Below, piece after piece: positions 1-9,011 of a stretch of 64,000 nucleotides of DNA. Within the stretch, counting starts at the first letter, position 1; every line of letters starts with the position of its first letter. Made by a program: the position numbers and the translations under genes. Source of the DNA: Marinimicrococcus sp033875255 (GTDB lineage Bacteria; Pseudomonadota; Alphaproteobacteria; Geminicoccales; Geminicoccaceae); assembly GCA_033875255.1 (NCBI GenBank), contig JAWZSN010000016.1:71956-135955 (forward strand). Direction: 5' to 3'. The notes under the pieces were generated by a model. It did no database searches, was not told the DNA's origin, and was given only the letters and a program-made list of their open reading frames with translations.

Positions 1-81
1 GCCGTCGACTGGCGCAGCCTGCGGGCGCGGCTCGGCCCGGCGGGCGCGCTGCTCGAGGACATCATGCCCCGAGGCTCCTGA
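1..81 (+). CDS. C-terminal end of an unidentified protein (partial)
   Basis: Frame 1 is open from the window edge and ends in TGA at 79-81, giving 26 residues that finish in PRGS. The stop lies 19 bases before the next start, so the gene is probably cotranscribed with the FtsH paralogue. Too little is left to name a family; codon use is high-GC like its neighbours. Confidence 0.5.
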   Translation, partial: AVDWRSLRARLGPAGALLEDIMPRGS

Positions 82-100
82 CTGTCGCTGGAGGTGCAGG

Positions 101-1996
101 ATGGCGAAAGAGAAGGACAAGCGCCGCAAATCGCCCACCCCGCTGGGGCCGATCGGCAATGGCGGGCAGTGGCACATCTGGTACGTGGTGGGCGCCGTGC
201 TGCTGCTGCTGCTCCTGCAGGACTGGTGGCAGCAGAGCCGCACCACCGAGGTCATCCCCTACAGCGCGTTCGAATCCTATCTCGAGCAGGGGGTCGTCGA
301 GCGGGTGACGGTCGGCGAGCAGTTCCTCTCCGGCACCTTCAAGACCGCCCAGGACGGCAAGACCCAGTTCGTCACACCCCGGGTCGACCCGGCGGTGGCC
401 GACCGGCTCGAGAAGTACAACGTCGAGTTCACCGGCACGGCCGAGAACACGTTCCTGCGCGACATCCTCTCCTGGGTCGTGCCCATCGTCATCTTCTTCG
501 CGATCTGGATGTTCATCTTTCGCAAGTTCGCGGAGAAGCAGGGCATGGGCGGCTTCATGTCGGTGGGCAAGTCCAAGGCCAAGATCTACGTCGAGCAGGA
601 CACGAAGACGACCTTCGCCGACGTGGCGGGCGTCGAGGAATCCAAGGAGGAGCTGGCGGAGATCGTCGAGTTCCTCAAGGACCGCGAGCAATATGGCAGG
701 CTGGGGGCGCGCCTGCCCAAGGGCATCCTCCTGGTAGGCCCGCCCGGCACCGGCAAGACGCTGCTGGCGCGGGCCGTGGCTGGCGAGGCGGGCGTGCCGT
801 TCTTCTCGATCTCGGGCTCCGAGTTCGTCGAGATGTTCGTGGGGGTGGGTGCCGCCCGGGTGCGCGATCTCTTCGAGCAGGCCAGGAAGGCAGCACCTGC
901 CATCGTCTTCATCGACGAGCTCGACGCGCTCGGCCGGGCGCGCAGTGCCTTGACCGGCGTGGGCGGCCATGACGAGCGCGAGCAGACCTTGAACCAGCTC
1001 CTGACCGAGCTCGACGGCTTCGACCCGTCCGAGGGCGTGGTGCTGCTGGCGGCCACCAACCGGCCGGAGATCCTCGATCCGGCCCTGCTGCGCGCCGGCC
1101 GCTTCGACCGCCAGGTGCTGGTCGACCGCCCGGACAAGCAAGGCCGCGTCCAGATTCTCCAGGTCCACGTTCGGAAGATCCGCCTCGCCCCCGATGCCGA
1201 TCTCGAGCAGGTGGCCGCCATGACCACTGGCTTTTCCGGCGCCGATCTCGCCAACCTCGTCAACGAGGCGGCGCTGCTCGCCACCCGGCGCCGGGCCGAC
1301 TCCGTGGGGATGGAGGATTTCACCCAGGCGGTAGAGCGGATCGTGGCCGGCCTCGAGAAGCGCAACCGCCTGCTGAACCCGCGAGAGCGCGAGATCGTGG
1401 CCCACCACGAGATGGGACACGTCCTGGTAGCGCTGGCCCTGCCGGGCTCGGACGCGGTGCACAAGGTCTCGATCATTCCCCGCGGCGTCGGCGCGCTGGG
1501 CTACACCATCCAGCGGCCCACCGAGGACCGTTTCTTGATGACCCGCGAGGAGCTCGAGGACAAGATCTGCATGATCTTGGGCGGTCGCGGCGCCGAGAAG
1601 CTGGTCTATGAGCATCTCTCGACCGGGGCCGCCGACGATCTGGTGCGCGCCACCGACATCGCCCGCAGCATGGTCGCCCGCTACGGCATGGACGAGAAGG
1701 TGGGCTCGATTGCCTACGATGCCGAGCGCAGCCCGTTCCTCCAGCCCGCCCCCGGCCAGTCCTATACCGAGCGGCGGTTCAGCGAGGAGACGGCCCGCGA
1801 GATCGACCTGGCGGTGCGACGCATCATCGATGGCGCTTTCGAGCGCACCATGGGGATCCTGCGCCGCAACCGCGACATGCTGGAGCACTGTGCGCGCGCG
1901 CTGCTCGAGGTCGAGACGCTCGACGAGGCGGCGCTGCGCCGGCTGACCGCCGGCCTCCACCGGGAGCCGGCACGCGGCGCCCGGGCGGCCGAGTGA
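101..1996 (+). CDS. FtsH-family ATP-dependent zinc metalloprotease (second paralogue)
   Basis: 631 residues, the usual FtsH length. It would extract and degrade membrane and soluble proteins from the inner-membrane face. TM1 lies at about 26-41 and TM2 at about 121-140, with a periplasmic loop between them. Walker A GPPGTGKT is at 213-220, Walker B VFIDEL at 269-274, the second region of homology around 319-338, the zinc motif HEMGH at 436-440, and a likely third ligand Asp near 512. The usual HEAGH has Met in place of Ala, which should not stop zinc binding. The start is set by GGAGG at 90-94. A second, more canonical ftsH lies at 44377-46311, so this copy is the divergent one. It converges on an HtpX-like protease. 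Confidence 0.93.
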   Translation: MAKEKDKRRKSPTPLGPIGNGGQWHIWYVVGAVLLLLLLQDWWQQSRTTEVIPYSAFESYLEQGVVERVTVGEQFLSGTFKTAQDGKTQFVTPRVDPAVADRLEKYNVEFTGTAENTFLRDILSWVVPIVIFFAIWMFIFRKFAEKQGMGGFMSVGKSKAKIYVEQDTKTTFADVAGVEESKEELAEIVEFLKDREQYGRLGARLPKGILLVGPPGTGKTLLARAVAGEAGVPFFSISGSEFVEMFVGVGAARVRDLFEQARKAAPAIVFIDELDALGRARSALTGVGGHDEREQTLNQLLTELDGFDPSEGVVLLAATNRPEILDPALLRAGRFDRQVLVDRPDKQGRVQILQVHVRKIRLAPDADLEQVAAMTTGFSGADLANLVNEAALLATRRRADSVGMEDFTQAVERIVAGLEKRNRLLNPREREIVAHHEMGHVLVALALPGSDAVHKVSIIPRGVGALGYTIQRPTEDRFLMTREELEDKICMILGGRGAEKLVYEHLSTGAADDLVRATDIARSMVARYGMDEKVGSIAYDAERSPFLQPAPGQSYTERRFSEETAREIDLAVRRIIDGAFERTMGILRRNRDMLEHCARALLEVETLDEAALRRLTAGLHREPARGARAAE

Positions 1997-2017
1997 GCCC
2001 CAAGCCCAAGGCGCGGC

Positions 2018-2995
2018 TCAGTACCACACGCCGGGCCAGCGCCAGCGCGGTGCGGTGCCGGCGCGGTGCACCCAATGCCCGGGTGCCAGGCGCAGCGCCG
2101 GGGAAGGAGCGAGATCGGGACGCTCCTCGAGCTCGAGCAGCCGGCGGACCCGCTCCCCTGTCGGCGGGTGGGTGCGCAGCAGCGAGGGCTCCGGCATGCG
2201 GCGGCCGGGCAGCAGGATCTCCTCCCAGTAGCGCCCCTGCTGCCGTTCCAGTCGGGCCAGGGCCGAGGCGAGCCCGCGCGGGTCGCCGGTGAGCGAGGCG
2301 GCCTCGAGATCGGCGTCGAATTCCCGCGAGCGGGAGAGGGCGAGCTGAAGCAGGCTCACGACGGTGGGTGCGAAGATCAGGAGCAGCACGAGAAGCCACG
2401 GCACCGAACCGGCACCGGTCAGCATCAGCGGCAGGTTGATGAGCAGCAGAAGCTGGCCGATCCACGACATCACACTGGTCAGCCGGCTCAGCAGATCGGC
2501 CAGCCCCATGAGCCAGAGATCGTTGTGGCGCACATGGCTGATCTCGTGGGCGAGCACGCCGGCGAGCTCGCGCCCGCTCAGTCCGCGCAGCAGGCCGGCG
2601 GTGACGGCGATGGCGGCGCGCGAGCGGTTGCCGACCGCAAACGCGTTGAGCAGGCTGCTCGGGATGTAGTGGAGGCGGGGCGTGTGCGGCAGCCCGGCGC
2701 GCCGGGCGAGCTCGTCGAGCAGGGCGTAGCCGTCGGGGAACTCGCGGTGCGCCACCGGCCGGGCTCCGTAGAGCCGCATGACCAGCTCGGGCGTGATCGA
2801 CGGTGTGGCGAGCAGGCTCGCTCCGCCCACTGCCAGCGTCCACACCAGCCCTACCGGCCCCCACAGGATCCACGCGCAGGCCCCGAGAATGGCGAGCATG
2901 CCGCCGATCAGCAGCGCCGTGTGCACGAGATTGCGCAGCCGGTGGCGCAAATGCTGCTGCCGGTCGAGGCCAAGAGGGGCGCGTGTGGCCGTCAT
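2018..2995 (-). CDS. HtpX-like M48 family membrane metalloprotease
   Basis: 325 residues from the chosen ATG. Two hydrophobic segments follow a basic N terminus (about 25-65), then the zinc motif HEISH and the downstream SREFDAD segment that supplies the Glu ligand, with two more hydrophobic stretches between them. This is the M48B/HtpX layout, in which the protease cleaves misfolded inner-membrane proteins. An alternative ATG lies at 3010; neither has a strong Shine-Dalgarno sequence. The gene is convergent with the FtsH paralogue and only 21 bases from it, which pairs two membrane quality-control proteases. The macro-domain gene starts divergently 73 bases away. Confidence 0.85.
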   Translation of the reverse strand: MTATRAPLGLDRQQHLRHRLRNLVHTALLIGGMLAILGACAWILWGPVGLVWTLAVGGASLLATPSITPELVMRLYGARPVAHREFPDGYALLDELARRAGLPHTPRLHYIPSSLLNAFAVGNRSRAAIAVTAGLLRGLSGRELAGVLAHEISHVRHNDLWLMGLADLLSRLTSVMSWIGQLLLLINLPLMLTGAGSVPWLLVLLLIFAPTVVSLLQLALSRSREFDADLEAASLTGDPRGLASALARLERQQGRYWEEILLPGRRMPEPSLLRTHPPTGERVRRLLELEERPDLAPSPALRLAPGHWVHRAGTAPRWRWPGVWY

Positions 2996-3068
2996 GTCTC
3001 GTCGCACCATGGGGGCCGTGCTAACTCCGTGGATGGCAGGGAAGGCGTTCAGCAGGGGAGGTTGGGAG

Positions 3069-3614
3069 ATGGCGGCGCCGGAGGCAAGCGCGCGCGGCCG
3101 GATGCGGGTCGTGCAGGGCGACATCACCACGCTGGCGGTGGACGCGATCGTCAATGCCGCCAACGAGGAGCTTTTGCCGGGCGGCGGCGTGTGCGGCGCC
3201 ATCCACCGTGCTGCCGGCCCGAAGCTGGCGGAGGAGTGCGCCAGGCTCGGCGGCTGCCCGACCGGCGAGGCGCGGATCACCGGCGGCCACGATCTGCCGG
3301 CCCGCCACGTCATCCACACGGTGGGCCCGCTCTGGGACGGCGGCGAGGCCGGCGAGGCCGAGGAGCTGGCCTCCTGCTACCGCCGCTCCCTGCAGCTGGC
3401 CTATCGCCACGGGTTGCGGTCGGTGGCTTTCCCCGCCATCTCCACCGGGGTCTTCGGCTACCCGGACGAGTCCGCCGCCGCCATCGCCGTGCGCGAGGTG
3501 GCCCGCGTGCTGGCCGAGCGGCCGGAGCTCGAGGAGGTGATCTTCTGCTGCTTCAGCAGCCGCTCGGCCATGCTGCACGAGCGGGCGCTGGCGGCGCTGG
3601 GCAAAGGGAGTTGA
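3069..3614 (+). CDS. Macro-domain protein, probable O-acetyl-ADP-ribose deacetylase
   Basis: 181 residues. The macro fold is clear from NAANEELLPGGGVCGAIHRA, which holds the ADP-ribose-binding and catalytic loop, and from AISTGVFGYP near the phosphate-binding end. It resembles the YmdB/MacroD class, which hydrolyses O-acetyl-ADP-ribose or removes mono-ADP-ribose. The ATG follows an AGGGGAGG sequence with about 7 bases spacing. The stop TGA (3612-3614) lies 5 bases before the GTG of the sugar-acid kinase, so it heads that operon. A functional link to sugar-acid catabolism is not obvious. Confidence 0.88.
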   Translation: MAAPEASARGRMRVVQGDITTLAVDAIVNAANEELLPGGGVCGAIHRAAGPKLAEECARLGGCPTGEARITGGHDLPARHVIHTVGPLWDGGEAGEAEELASCYRRSLQLAYRHGLRSVAFPAISTGVFGYPDESAAAIAVREVARVLAERPELEEVIFCCFSSRSAMLHERALAALGKGS

Positions 3615-3619
3615 CGCGG

Positions 3620-4552
3620 GTGGCGCTCGATCTTGTCTGTCTCGGCGAGCCGATGGTGGAGTTCAACCAGACGGAGCGCGACCAGCCGCAGTTCCTGATG
3701 GGCCATGGCGGCGACACGTCCAACTGCGCCATCGCCGCCGCCCGCCACGGGCTGAAGGTGGGCTATCTCACGCGGCTGGGCGACGATGCGATGGCCGACA
3801 GCCTCATGAAGCTGTGGCGGGAGGAGCGGGTGGACGCCTCGCGGGTGGTGCGCGACCCCGCCGCCCCCACCGGCATCTACTTCGTGACCCACGGCCCCGA
3901 GGGGCACGCCTTCACCTACTACCGGGCCGGCTCGGCGGCCAGCCGCATGCGGCCGGAGGACCTGCCGCACGACTATCTCCTAGGCGCGCGGGCGCTGCAC
4001 CTCTCCGGCATCAGCCAGTCGATCAGCGACAGCGCCTGCGATACCTGCTTCGCCGCCATCGAGGCCGCACGGCGCGAGAACGTCTTGGTGTCCTACGACA
4101 CCAACCTGCGCCTCAAGCTCTGGCCGCTCGACCGTGCCCGCGCGATCATCCACGCTACCGCCCCCAGGGTCGACATCCTGCGCCCCGGCCTCGACGATGC
4201 CCGCCAGCTCACCGGCCTCGAGGATGCGGACGAGATCGTCGACTTCTACCTGCGCCTGGGCGCGCCGCTCGTGGCCCTGACGCTGGGCTCGGAGGGGGCG
4301 TTGGTGGCGACGGCCGACCGGCGGCAGCGCTTTGCCGCCCGCAAGGTGGAGTCGGTGGACGCCACCGGCGCCGGCGACGCCTTCGACGGCGCGTTCCTCG
4401 CCGAATATCTGCGCACCCGCGATCCGTTCGGAGCGGGTGAGTTCGCTAACGCCGCGGCAGCGCTCGCCACGACCGGCTACGGCGCGGTGGCGCCGCTGCC
4501 GCGCCGTGGCCAGGTCGAGAGCTTCCTTGCCGGGAGATCGGGCGATGCTTGA
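3620..4552 (+). CDS. kdgK: 2-keto-3-deoxygluconate kinase (PfkB family)
   Basis: 310 residues. It phosphorylates 2-keto-3-deoxygluconate to KDPG in sugar-acid catabolism. The PfkB fold is shown by the N-terminal GEPMVEFNQ start, the GGDTSNCAIAAARHG glycine-rich segment and the C-terminal ATP/anion-hole signature DATGAGDAFDGAF with its catalytic Asp. The GTG start is preferred because GGGAG at 3606-3610 sits 9 bases upstream; a TTG at 3611 is too close to that sequence. The 3' end overlaps dgoK by 8 bases, so translation is probably coupled. Confidence 0.85.
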   Translation: MALDLVCLGEPMVEFNQTERDQPQFLMGHGGDTSNCAIAAARHGLKVGYLTRLGDDAMADSLMKLWREERVDASRVVRDPAAPTGIYFVTHGPEGHAFTYYRAGSAASRMRPEDLPHDYLLGARALHLSGISQSISDSACDTCFAAIEAARRENVLVSYDTNLRLKLWPLDRARAIIHATAPRVDILRPGLDDARQLTGLEDADEIVDFYLRLGAPLVALTLGSEGALVATADRRQRFAARKVESVDATGAGDAFDGAFLAEYLRTRDPFGAGEFANAAAALATTGYGAVAPLPRRGQVESFLAGRSGDA

Positions 4553-5486
4553 GGCGACGGGCACCGCGCTGATCGGTCTCGACTGGGGCACCAGCTCGTT
4601 TCGGGCCTGCCGGATGGACCGGGCGGGCCGGGTCCTCGAGCGGCGCCAGGCACCGGCCGGCATCATGAACGTGGCGCAGGGGCGTTTCGAGCAGACCCTC
4701 GAGGAGCAGGTCGGCGACTGGCTTGCCGCGGGGCCGAAGGTGCCGGTGCTCGCCTCGGGCATGATCGGCAGCCGCCAGGGTTGGGTCGAGGTGCCCTATC
4801 TGGCATGTCCGGCGGGTGGCGAGGCGATCGGCGCGGCCCTGCTGGCGCACACGGCCCCGAGCGGGCGGGTGCTGCATTTCGTGCCGGGCCTGAGCGGCCG
4901 CGACCCGCTGGGCATTCCCGACGTGATGCGCGGCGAGGAGACCCAGATCGTGGGGGCGCTCGCCGGCGAGAAGGGCACCCGCCTGGTCCTGCTGCCGGGC
5001 ACCCACAGCAAGTGGGCGCTGGTCGAGAACGGTTCCGTGCGCTGGTTCGCGAGCTTCATGACCGGCGAGCTCTTCGCGGTGCTGCGCGGCCACTCGATCC
5101 TCGGGCGGCTTATGGAGGGCGCGGCGGACGACGAGGAGGGCTTCGCCCGCGGCGTCGAGGTGGGGCTGGGTCGAGCGGCGGTGGCCGGCGGCACGCTGCG
5201 CCGTCTCTTCAGCGCCCGCACCATGGCGCTGATGGGCGATGTGCCGCCGCGCGGCGTCGCCGCCTATCTATCGGGCCTGCTGATCGCCAGCGAGGTGCGC
5301 GAGGCGCTGGACTGCGTGGACGGGGCAGGCGCCTCCGGCAGCGTCCTGCTGGTGGGCGGCGAAGCCCTCACGGCCCGCTACGCCCAGGCCCTGGAGGCTG
5401 CCGCCATCGGCCACGAGGTGGCGCAGGGCGAGCCCGCCGCACGGGGCCAGTACCTCATCGCCCGGGCGGCCGGACTGCTCGGCTAA
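4545..5486 (+). CDS. dgoK: 2-dehydro-3-deoxygalactonokinase
   Basis: 313 residues, typical for DgoK. It phosphorylates 2-keto-3-deoxygalactonate in the De Ley-Doudoroff pathway. Family features are the N-terminal LIGLDWGTSSFRA phosphate-binding segment, the LLPGTHSKWA block and the FMTGELFAVLRGHSILG block. The ATG lies inside the end of kdgK. Its neighbour dgoA starts 24 bases downstream, so kinase and aldolase for the same intermediate are adjacent. Confidence 0.9.
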   Translation: MLEATGTALIGLDWGTSSFRACRMDRAGRVLERRQAPAGIMNVAQGRFEQTLEEQVGDWLAAGPKVPVLASGMIGSRQGWVEVPYLACPAGGEAIGAALLAHTAPSGRVLHFVPGLSGRDPLGIPDVMRGEETQIVGALAGEKGTRLVLLPGTHSKWALVENGSVRWFASFMTGELFAVLRGHSILGRLMEGAADDEEGFARGVEVGLGRAAVAGGTLRRLFSARTMALMGDVPPRGVAAYLSGLLIASEVREALDCVDGAGASGSVLLVGGEALTARYAQALEAAAIGHEVAQGEPAARGQYLIARAAGLLG

Positions 5487-5509
5487 CACCGGCTCCAGGG
5501 AGAAAGAGC

Positions 5510-6151
5510 ATGCTCGAGACCTGCCTGGCGGCACTGCCGCTCGTCGCCATCCTGCGCGGTATCCGGCCGGAGGAGGCCCTGCCGGTGGGCGAGGCGCTGG
5601 CCGGTGCCGGCTTTCGCATCATCGAGGTGCCGCTCAACTCGCCCGAGCCCCTCGAGAGTATCCGCCTCCTGGCGCGGCGCTTCGGCGACGGGCTGCTGGT
5701 GGGCGCCGGGACGGTGACCAGTCCCGCCGCCGCAGGGCAGGTGGTGGAAGCGGGGGGCCGGATCATCGTCATGCCGCACGGCGATGTCGGGGTGATCCGC
5801 GAGGCCAAGCGGCTGGGCGCTTTCTGCGTGCCGGGCGTGGCCACGCCGACGGAGGCCTTCGCGGCTCTGACAGCCGGCGCTGATGCCCTGAAGCTGTTCC
5901 CCGCCGAGCTGATCACGCCGCCGGTCGTCAAGGCGATGCGGGCGGTTCTGCCGCAGGGTACGCGGCTCTTGCCGGTGGGCGGGATCGAGCCCGGCGGCAT
6001 GGCGGTCTACCGGGCGGCCGGTGCCGCCGGCTTCGGGCTCGGCTCCGCCCTCTACCGGCCCGGCATGGCGCCGGCGGAGGTGGCGGAGCGCGCCCGGCGC
6101 TTCGTCGAGGCGTGGCGGGGCGGGGAGCAGCCCGCCCCGGCATCGGCCTAA
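5510..6151 (+). CDS. dgoA: 2-dehydro-3-deoxy-6-phosphogalactonate aldolase (KDPG/KDPGal aldolase family)
   Basis: 213 residues. It cleaves KDPGal (or KDPG) into pyruvate and glyceraldehyde 3-phosphate. The class I aldolase fold shows VAILRGIRPEEA with the catalytic Glu region, GAGTVTS, and ADALKLFPAE, whose Lys should form the Schiff base. AGGGAG lies about 7 bases upstream of the ATG. Its stop codon interlocks with the stop of the convergent gene at 6148, so no terminator hairpin fits between them. Confidence 0.9.
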   Translation: MLETCLAALPLVAILRGIRPEEALPVGEALAGAGFRIIEVPLNSPEPLESIRLLARRFGDGLLVGAGTVTSPAAAGQVVEAGGRIIVMPHGDVGVIREAKRLGAFCVPGVATPTEAFAALTAGADALKLFPAELITPPVVKAMRAVLPQGTRLLPVGGIEPGGMAVYRAAGAAGFGLGSALYRPGMAPAEVAERARRFVEAWRGGEQPAPASA

Positions 6152-6765
6152 CCGGGGTTGCCCTGGCGGTCGACGAACAGCCGCACCAGGGTCTCCTGGT
6201 CGGGCAGGCCGGTCTTGGCGAGGCCGGTCTTTTCCTGGAACGACTCGAACCCGGCGCGGGTCTTGGGGCCGAAGGCGCCGTCCGCGCTGCCGCTCAGATG
6301 GCCGGCCTTGATGAGGGCCTCCTGGGCGCGCCTGAGAATGGCCGAGTAGAGCGTTACCGTCTTCTCGCCGACCTTGGCCTCGACCAGCGGCGACTTCTCG
6401 GCGAGGCGCTGGCTCTCGAAGAACTCGAGAAGCGCCTCGGCCATCTGGCCGATGCGGATCTCCGGCTTCTCGGCGCAGTTGCTGAGCACGAGATTCATCA
6501 CGAGCTGGTCGGACTGCCAGGGCAGGGCGTCGAACACGCCGCTGCGATACTTGTTGGTGGCGGAGAAGTAGCCGTCCAGCCAGGTCTTGACGAGGACGAG
6601 GTCGCCCTGGCGCTTCTCCTCCACCGTCTTGTTGATCTCGCTGCAGGGCAGCGAGCCGAGGCCGCGCACGTCGAAGGCGCCGTTTCGATCCGCCGCCGAG
6701 GACGGCGCCGAGAGTGCAACGACGACGGCCGCCGCCGTGAGGGTCGTGCACGAGAGTCGCCGCAT
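6148..6765 (-). CDS. Exported protein with C-terminal peptidoglycan-binding domain
   Basis: 205 residues from the ATG preceded by GGAAGG at 8 bases. A signal peptide covers about 1-26 (Arg-Arg, hydrophobic stretch, then ALSAPSSAA). The middle part contains a short Cys-bearing domain (WLDGYF, then a helical NCAEKPE stretch) that vaguely recalls Rap1a/HdeA-like periplasmic domains; I cannot assign it firmly. The C-terminal 70 residues (AILRRAQEALIKAG, DGAFGPKTRAGFESFQ) match a PG_binding_1 fold. It is therefore probably periplasmic and wall-associated, with unknown role. Confidence 0.7.
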   Translation of the reverse strand: MRRLSCTTLTAAAVVVALSAPSSAADRNGAFDVRGLGSLPCSEINKTVEEKRQGDLVLVKTWLDGYFSATNKYRSGVFDALPWQSDQLVMNLVLSNCAEKPEIRIGQMAEALLEFFESQRLAEKSPLVEAKVGEKTVTLYSAILRRAQEALIKAGHLSGSADGAFGPKTRAGFESFQEKTGLAKTGLPDQETLVRLFVDRQGNPG

Positions 6766-6848
6766 GGTCCAAACCTTCCCAAGAGCCGCAAACCGTGCCG
6801 GACTAGCGCAGGGGCATGGTCCGGCGCAACAGGTCGTTTCCGGTTCGC

Positions 6849-7682
6849 TCAATGGGCGAACAATACCGGAAGGGGCGTGCTACGAAAGACACCGAGCGTG
6901 TGGGGGCCGCAGCGCTGGGACAGCAGCACCCGGCGATAGCTGCCGCCCATGACCACGAGATCGGCGCCCACCGCCTGGGCGTGCGCGAGCAGGGTCTCGG
7001 GCGTGGCTTCGGGCAGGCAGGCGGTGGTGCAGTCGAGACCATGCGCCCGCAGATAGGCGCTCGCGTCGTCGAGGAGGGTGGCGCAGGACTCCATGCCCTC
7101 GCCCTCCTCGGCGCACACAAGATCCACCGGCACCTCGCCCCACAGGCGCAGCTGGGCATAGAGCTTCATCGCCCGCGCCGACTCGACCGAGCCGTTATAG
7201 GCGATCATCACCTTGCCGATTGGCGATTGCGTGGCGGCCAGGCCGAGGATCGGCCGGACGCCGCTGGCGAGGAGCTTGAGGAGGGCGTTCTCGGGCTCCT
7301 CGAGCACCCCCTCCTCGAACCAGCCGCGCAGGCTGAGCACCAGGAGATCGTGATAGCGGCAGGCGCGCAACAGCTCGTCGAGCGGGTCGCCACGCCGCTC
7401 GAGGCGGGTGACCGCGACGCCGTGCTGCGGTCCCAGCCGCTCCAGCTCGCGCAGCGTCTGCTCGGCATTGTCGCTGCTCTGCCTGATGCGCTCGGCCGCC
7501 GCCAGGTCGCCCGCGTCGCTGCCGCCCAGAGGCGACGGCTGGAGATCGGCCAGCCGCTCGACCTCGACGATCGAGAGGGCGCCGATCTCCGCCCGGTGTC
7601 GCGCCGCCAGCTCCACCACGTAGGCGAGCTTGTCTGCGAGGCCCGGGGTTCCTGAAACTCCGACCAGGATACGTCTGATCAT
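6849..7682 (-). CDS. Universal stress protein, tandem UspA domains
   Basis: 277 residues, roughly twice a single Usp domain. The first domain begins MIRRILVGVSG and the second begins near residue 163 with KVMIAYNGS. The second copy carries the ATP-loop-like ADLVVMGGSYRR followed by STPLPVLFAH, typical of UspA ends. The start was chosen because AGGA lies 7 bases upstream and the Usp fold begins at once; an upstream TTG/ATG extension adds only 8 residues. Such proteins are usually stress-induced and cytoplasmic. Confidence 0.85.
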   Translation of the reverse strand: MIRRILVGVSGTPGLADKLAYVVELAARHRAEIGALSIVEVERLADLQPSPLGGSDAGDLAAAERIRQSSDNAEQTLRELERLGPQHGVAVTRLERRGDPLDELLRACRYHDLLVLSLRGWFEEGVLEEPENALLKLLASGVRPILGLAATQSPIGKVMIAYNGSVESARAMKLYAQLRLWGEVPVDLVCAEEGEGMESCATLLDDASAYLRAHGLDCTTACLPEATPETLLAHAQAVGADLVVMGGSYRRVLLSQRCGPHTLGVFRSTPLPVLFAH

Positions 7683-7779
7683 CAAGCAGTCCTGTCTGTC
7701 GCCCATGCTGCGCCGAAGGAGGCCAAAGGAGGCATTGTCCCCCTCGGGGCGCCGTTGTCCAGCAATCGAGGGAAGGCCG

Positions 7780-8961
7780 CTAGAGGGTGCTCATGCCGTG
7801 CCGCATTGCTGCACGCTTGGCGGGCGCCGCCATGTCGAGCATCCGCATGCCCGCGCCGCGCAGTGCTGCCAGCGGCGTGATGTCGTTGGAGAACAGGCGG
7901 TTGAGCCCGTCGGTGAGCCACAGGCGGCGCATGTTGGCGGGCCGGCGGGCACGCTCGTAGGGAATGAGCGCGTCGCCGCCGCCGAGATCCTGGCCGTGCC
8001 GCCGGGCGCGCACGAGCTGCTCGCACAGGCAGCCTATGTCGGCCACGCCCATGTTGAAGCCCTGGGCATGGATCGGATGCGCGCCGTGCGCGGCGTCGCC
8101 CACCAGCGCGATGCGCGGCGCCACGTAGCGCGCGGCATGCTGGGCCGAGAGCGGCCAGCGCCCCACCGGCCCGTCGATCTCGAGAGCACCCAGGACGTCG
8201 CCGATCTGCTCGTGCAGGCGTGCTGCCAGGGCGGCCGGCGGCAGGGAGGCGATACCGGCCGCCTCCTCGTGGGTCTCCACCCAGGTGACCCCGCAGCGCC
8301 GGCCGGGCAGCGGCAGGAGGGCGAGCGGGCCCTGTGGCCGCAGATGCTCGCGCACCCGCCAGCCATGTGCCCGTTGGTGGGCGACGACGAAGACGATGGC
8401 GGTCTGGCGGTACGTCCAGCGCTCGAGCCCGATCCCCGCCAGGGTGCGCACGCTCGAGCCGCGCCCGTCGGCGCCCACCAGCAGGGCCGCCTCGAGCGTG
8501 CCGCCGTGGTCCAGGTGGAGCGCGACGGACTGACGCCGGCGCTCGATCGTCGCGAGCTTGCCGGTGCGCAGAAGCTCCGGCCCGGCCGCGGCCTCGGCCG
8601 CCGCCAAGAGGGAGCGCCGCAGCAGGTGGTTCTCGAAGCCGTAGCCGAAAGGCTGGCCGAAGGTTTCGCGGGCGCGGTAATCGACGGCAGCGCCGCCGGC
8701 CACGTCGCGGACCCGCGTCTCCCAGATCGGTGCGGCGTGGGGATGGCAGTGCGGCCAGGCGCCCAGGCGCGTCACCACCTCGTGACTGCTGCCCAGGAGC
8801 GCCAGGGTGCGGCCGTTGGCCGGGCTCTCGAGGATGCGCTCGCGCGGCTGCGGGTCGATCACTGCGACGCGCAGACCCTCGCGGGCGAGCCCGGCTGCCA
8901 GCAGCAGCCCGGCATGGCCGCCTCCGGCGATCGCCACATCGATGGGACTGGATCGGGACAT
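7780..8961 (-). CDS. FAD-dependent monooxygenase of the UbiH/UbiF/COQ6 family
   Basis: 393 residues. An N-terminal Rossmann motif IAGGGHAG and the C-terminal LVGDAAHGAHPIHAQGFN motif, which binds FAD ribityl and phosphate, identify a class A flavin hydroxylase of the ubiquinone-biosynthesis group. Which ring carbon it hydroxylates cannot be told from sequence alone. The chosen ATG puts the Rossmann strand at the N terminus; an in-frame ATG at 9000 would add 13 residues. It lies directly downstream of rpoH and is probably cotranscribed with it. Confidence 0.85.
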   Translation of the reverse strand: MSRSSPIDVAIAGGGHAGLLLAAGLAREGLRVAVIDPQPRERILESPANGRTLALLGSSHEVVTRLGAWPHCHPHAAPIWETRVRDVAGGAAVDYRARETFGQPFGYGFENHLLRRSLLAAAEAAAGPELLRTGKLATIERRRQSVALHLDHGGTLEAALLVGADGRGSSVRTLAGIGLERWTYRQTAIVFVVAHQRAHGWRVREHLRPQGPLALLPLPGRRCGVTWVETHEEAAGIASLPPAALAARLHEQIGDVLGALEIDGPVGRWPLSAQHAARYVAPRIALVGDAAHGAHPIHAQGFNMGVADIGCLCEQLVRARRHGQDLGGGDALIPYERARRPANMRRLWLTDGLNRLFSNDITPLAALRGAGMRMLDMAAPAKRAAMRHGMSTL

Positions 8962-9011
8962 TGCGCCGGCACCCTGCCGCAGCGCCGGCGCGCTGTCCAT
9001 CCGTCTCGCGG

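Noticed and set aside
62..1960. Long antisense ORF of more than 600 codons
   Set aside because: It lies opposite the FtsH paralogue; high GC gives long shadow frames, and the residues are Ala/Arg/Gly-rich with no motif.
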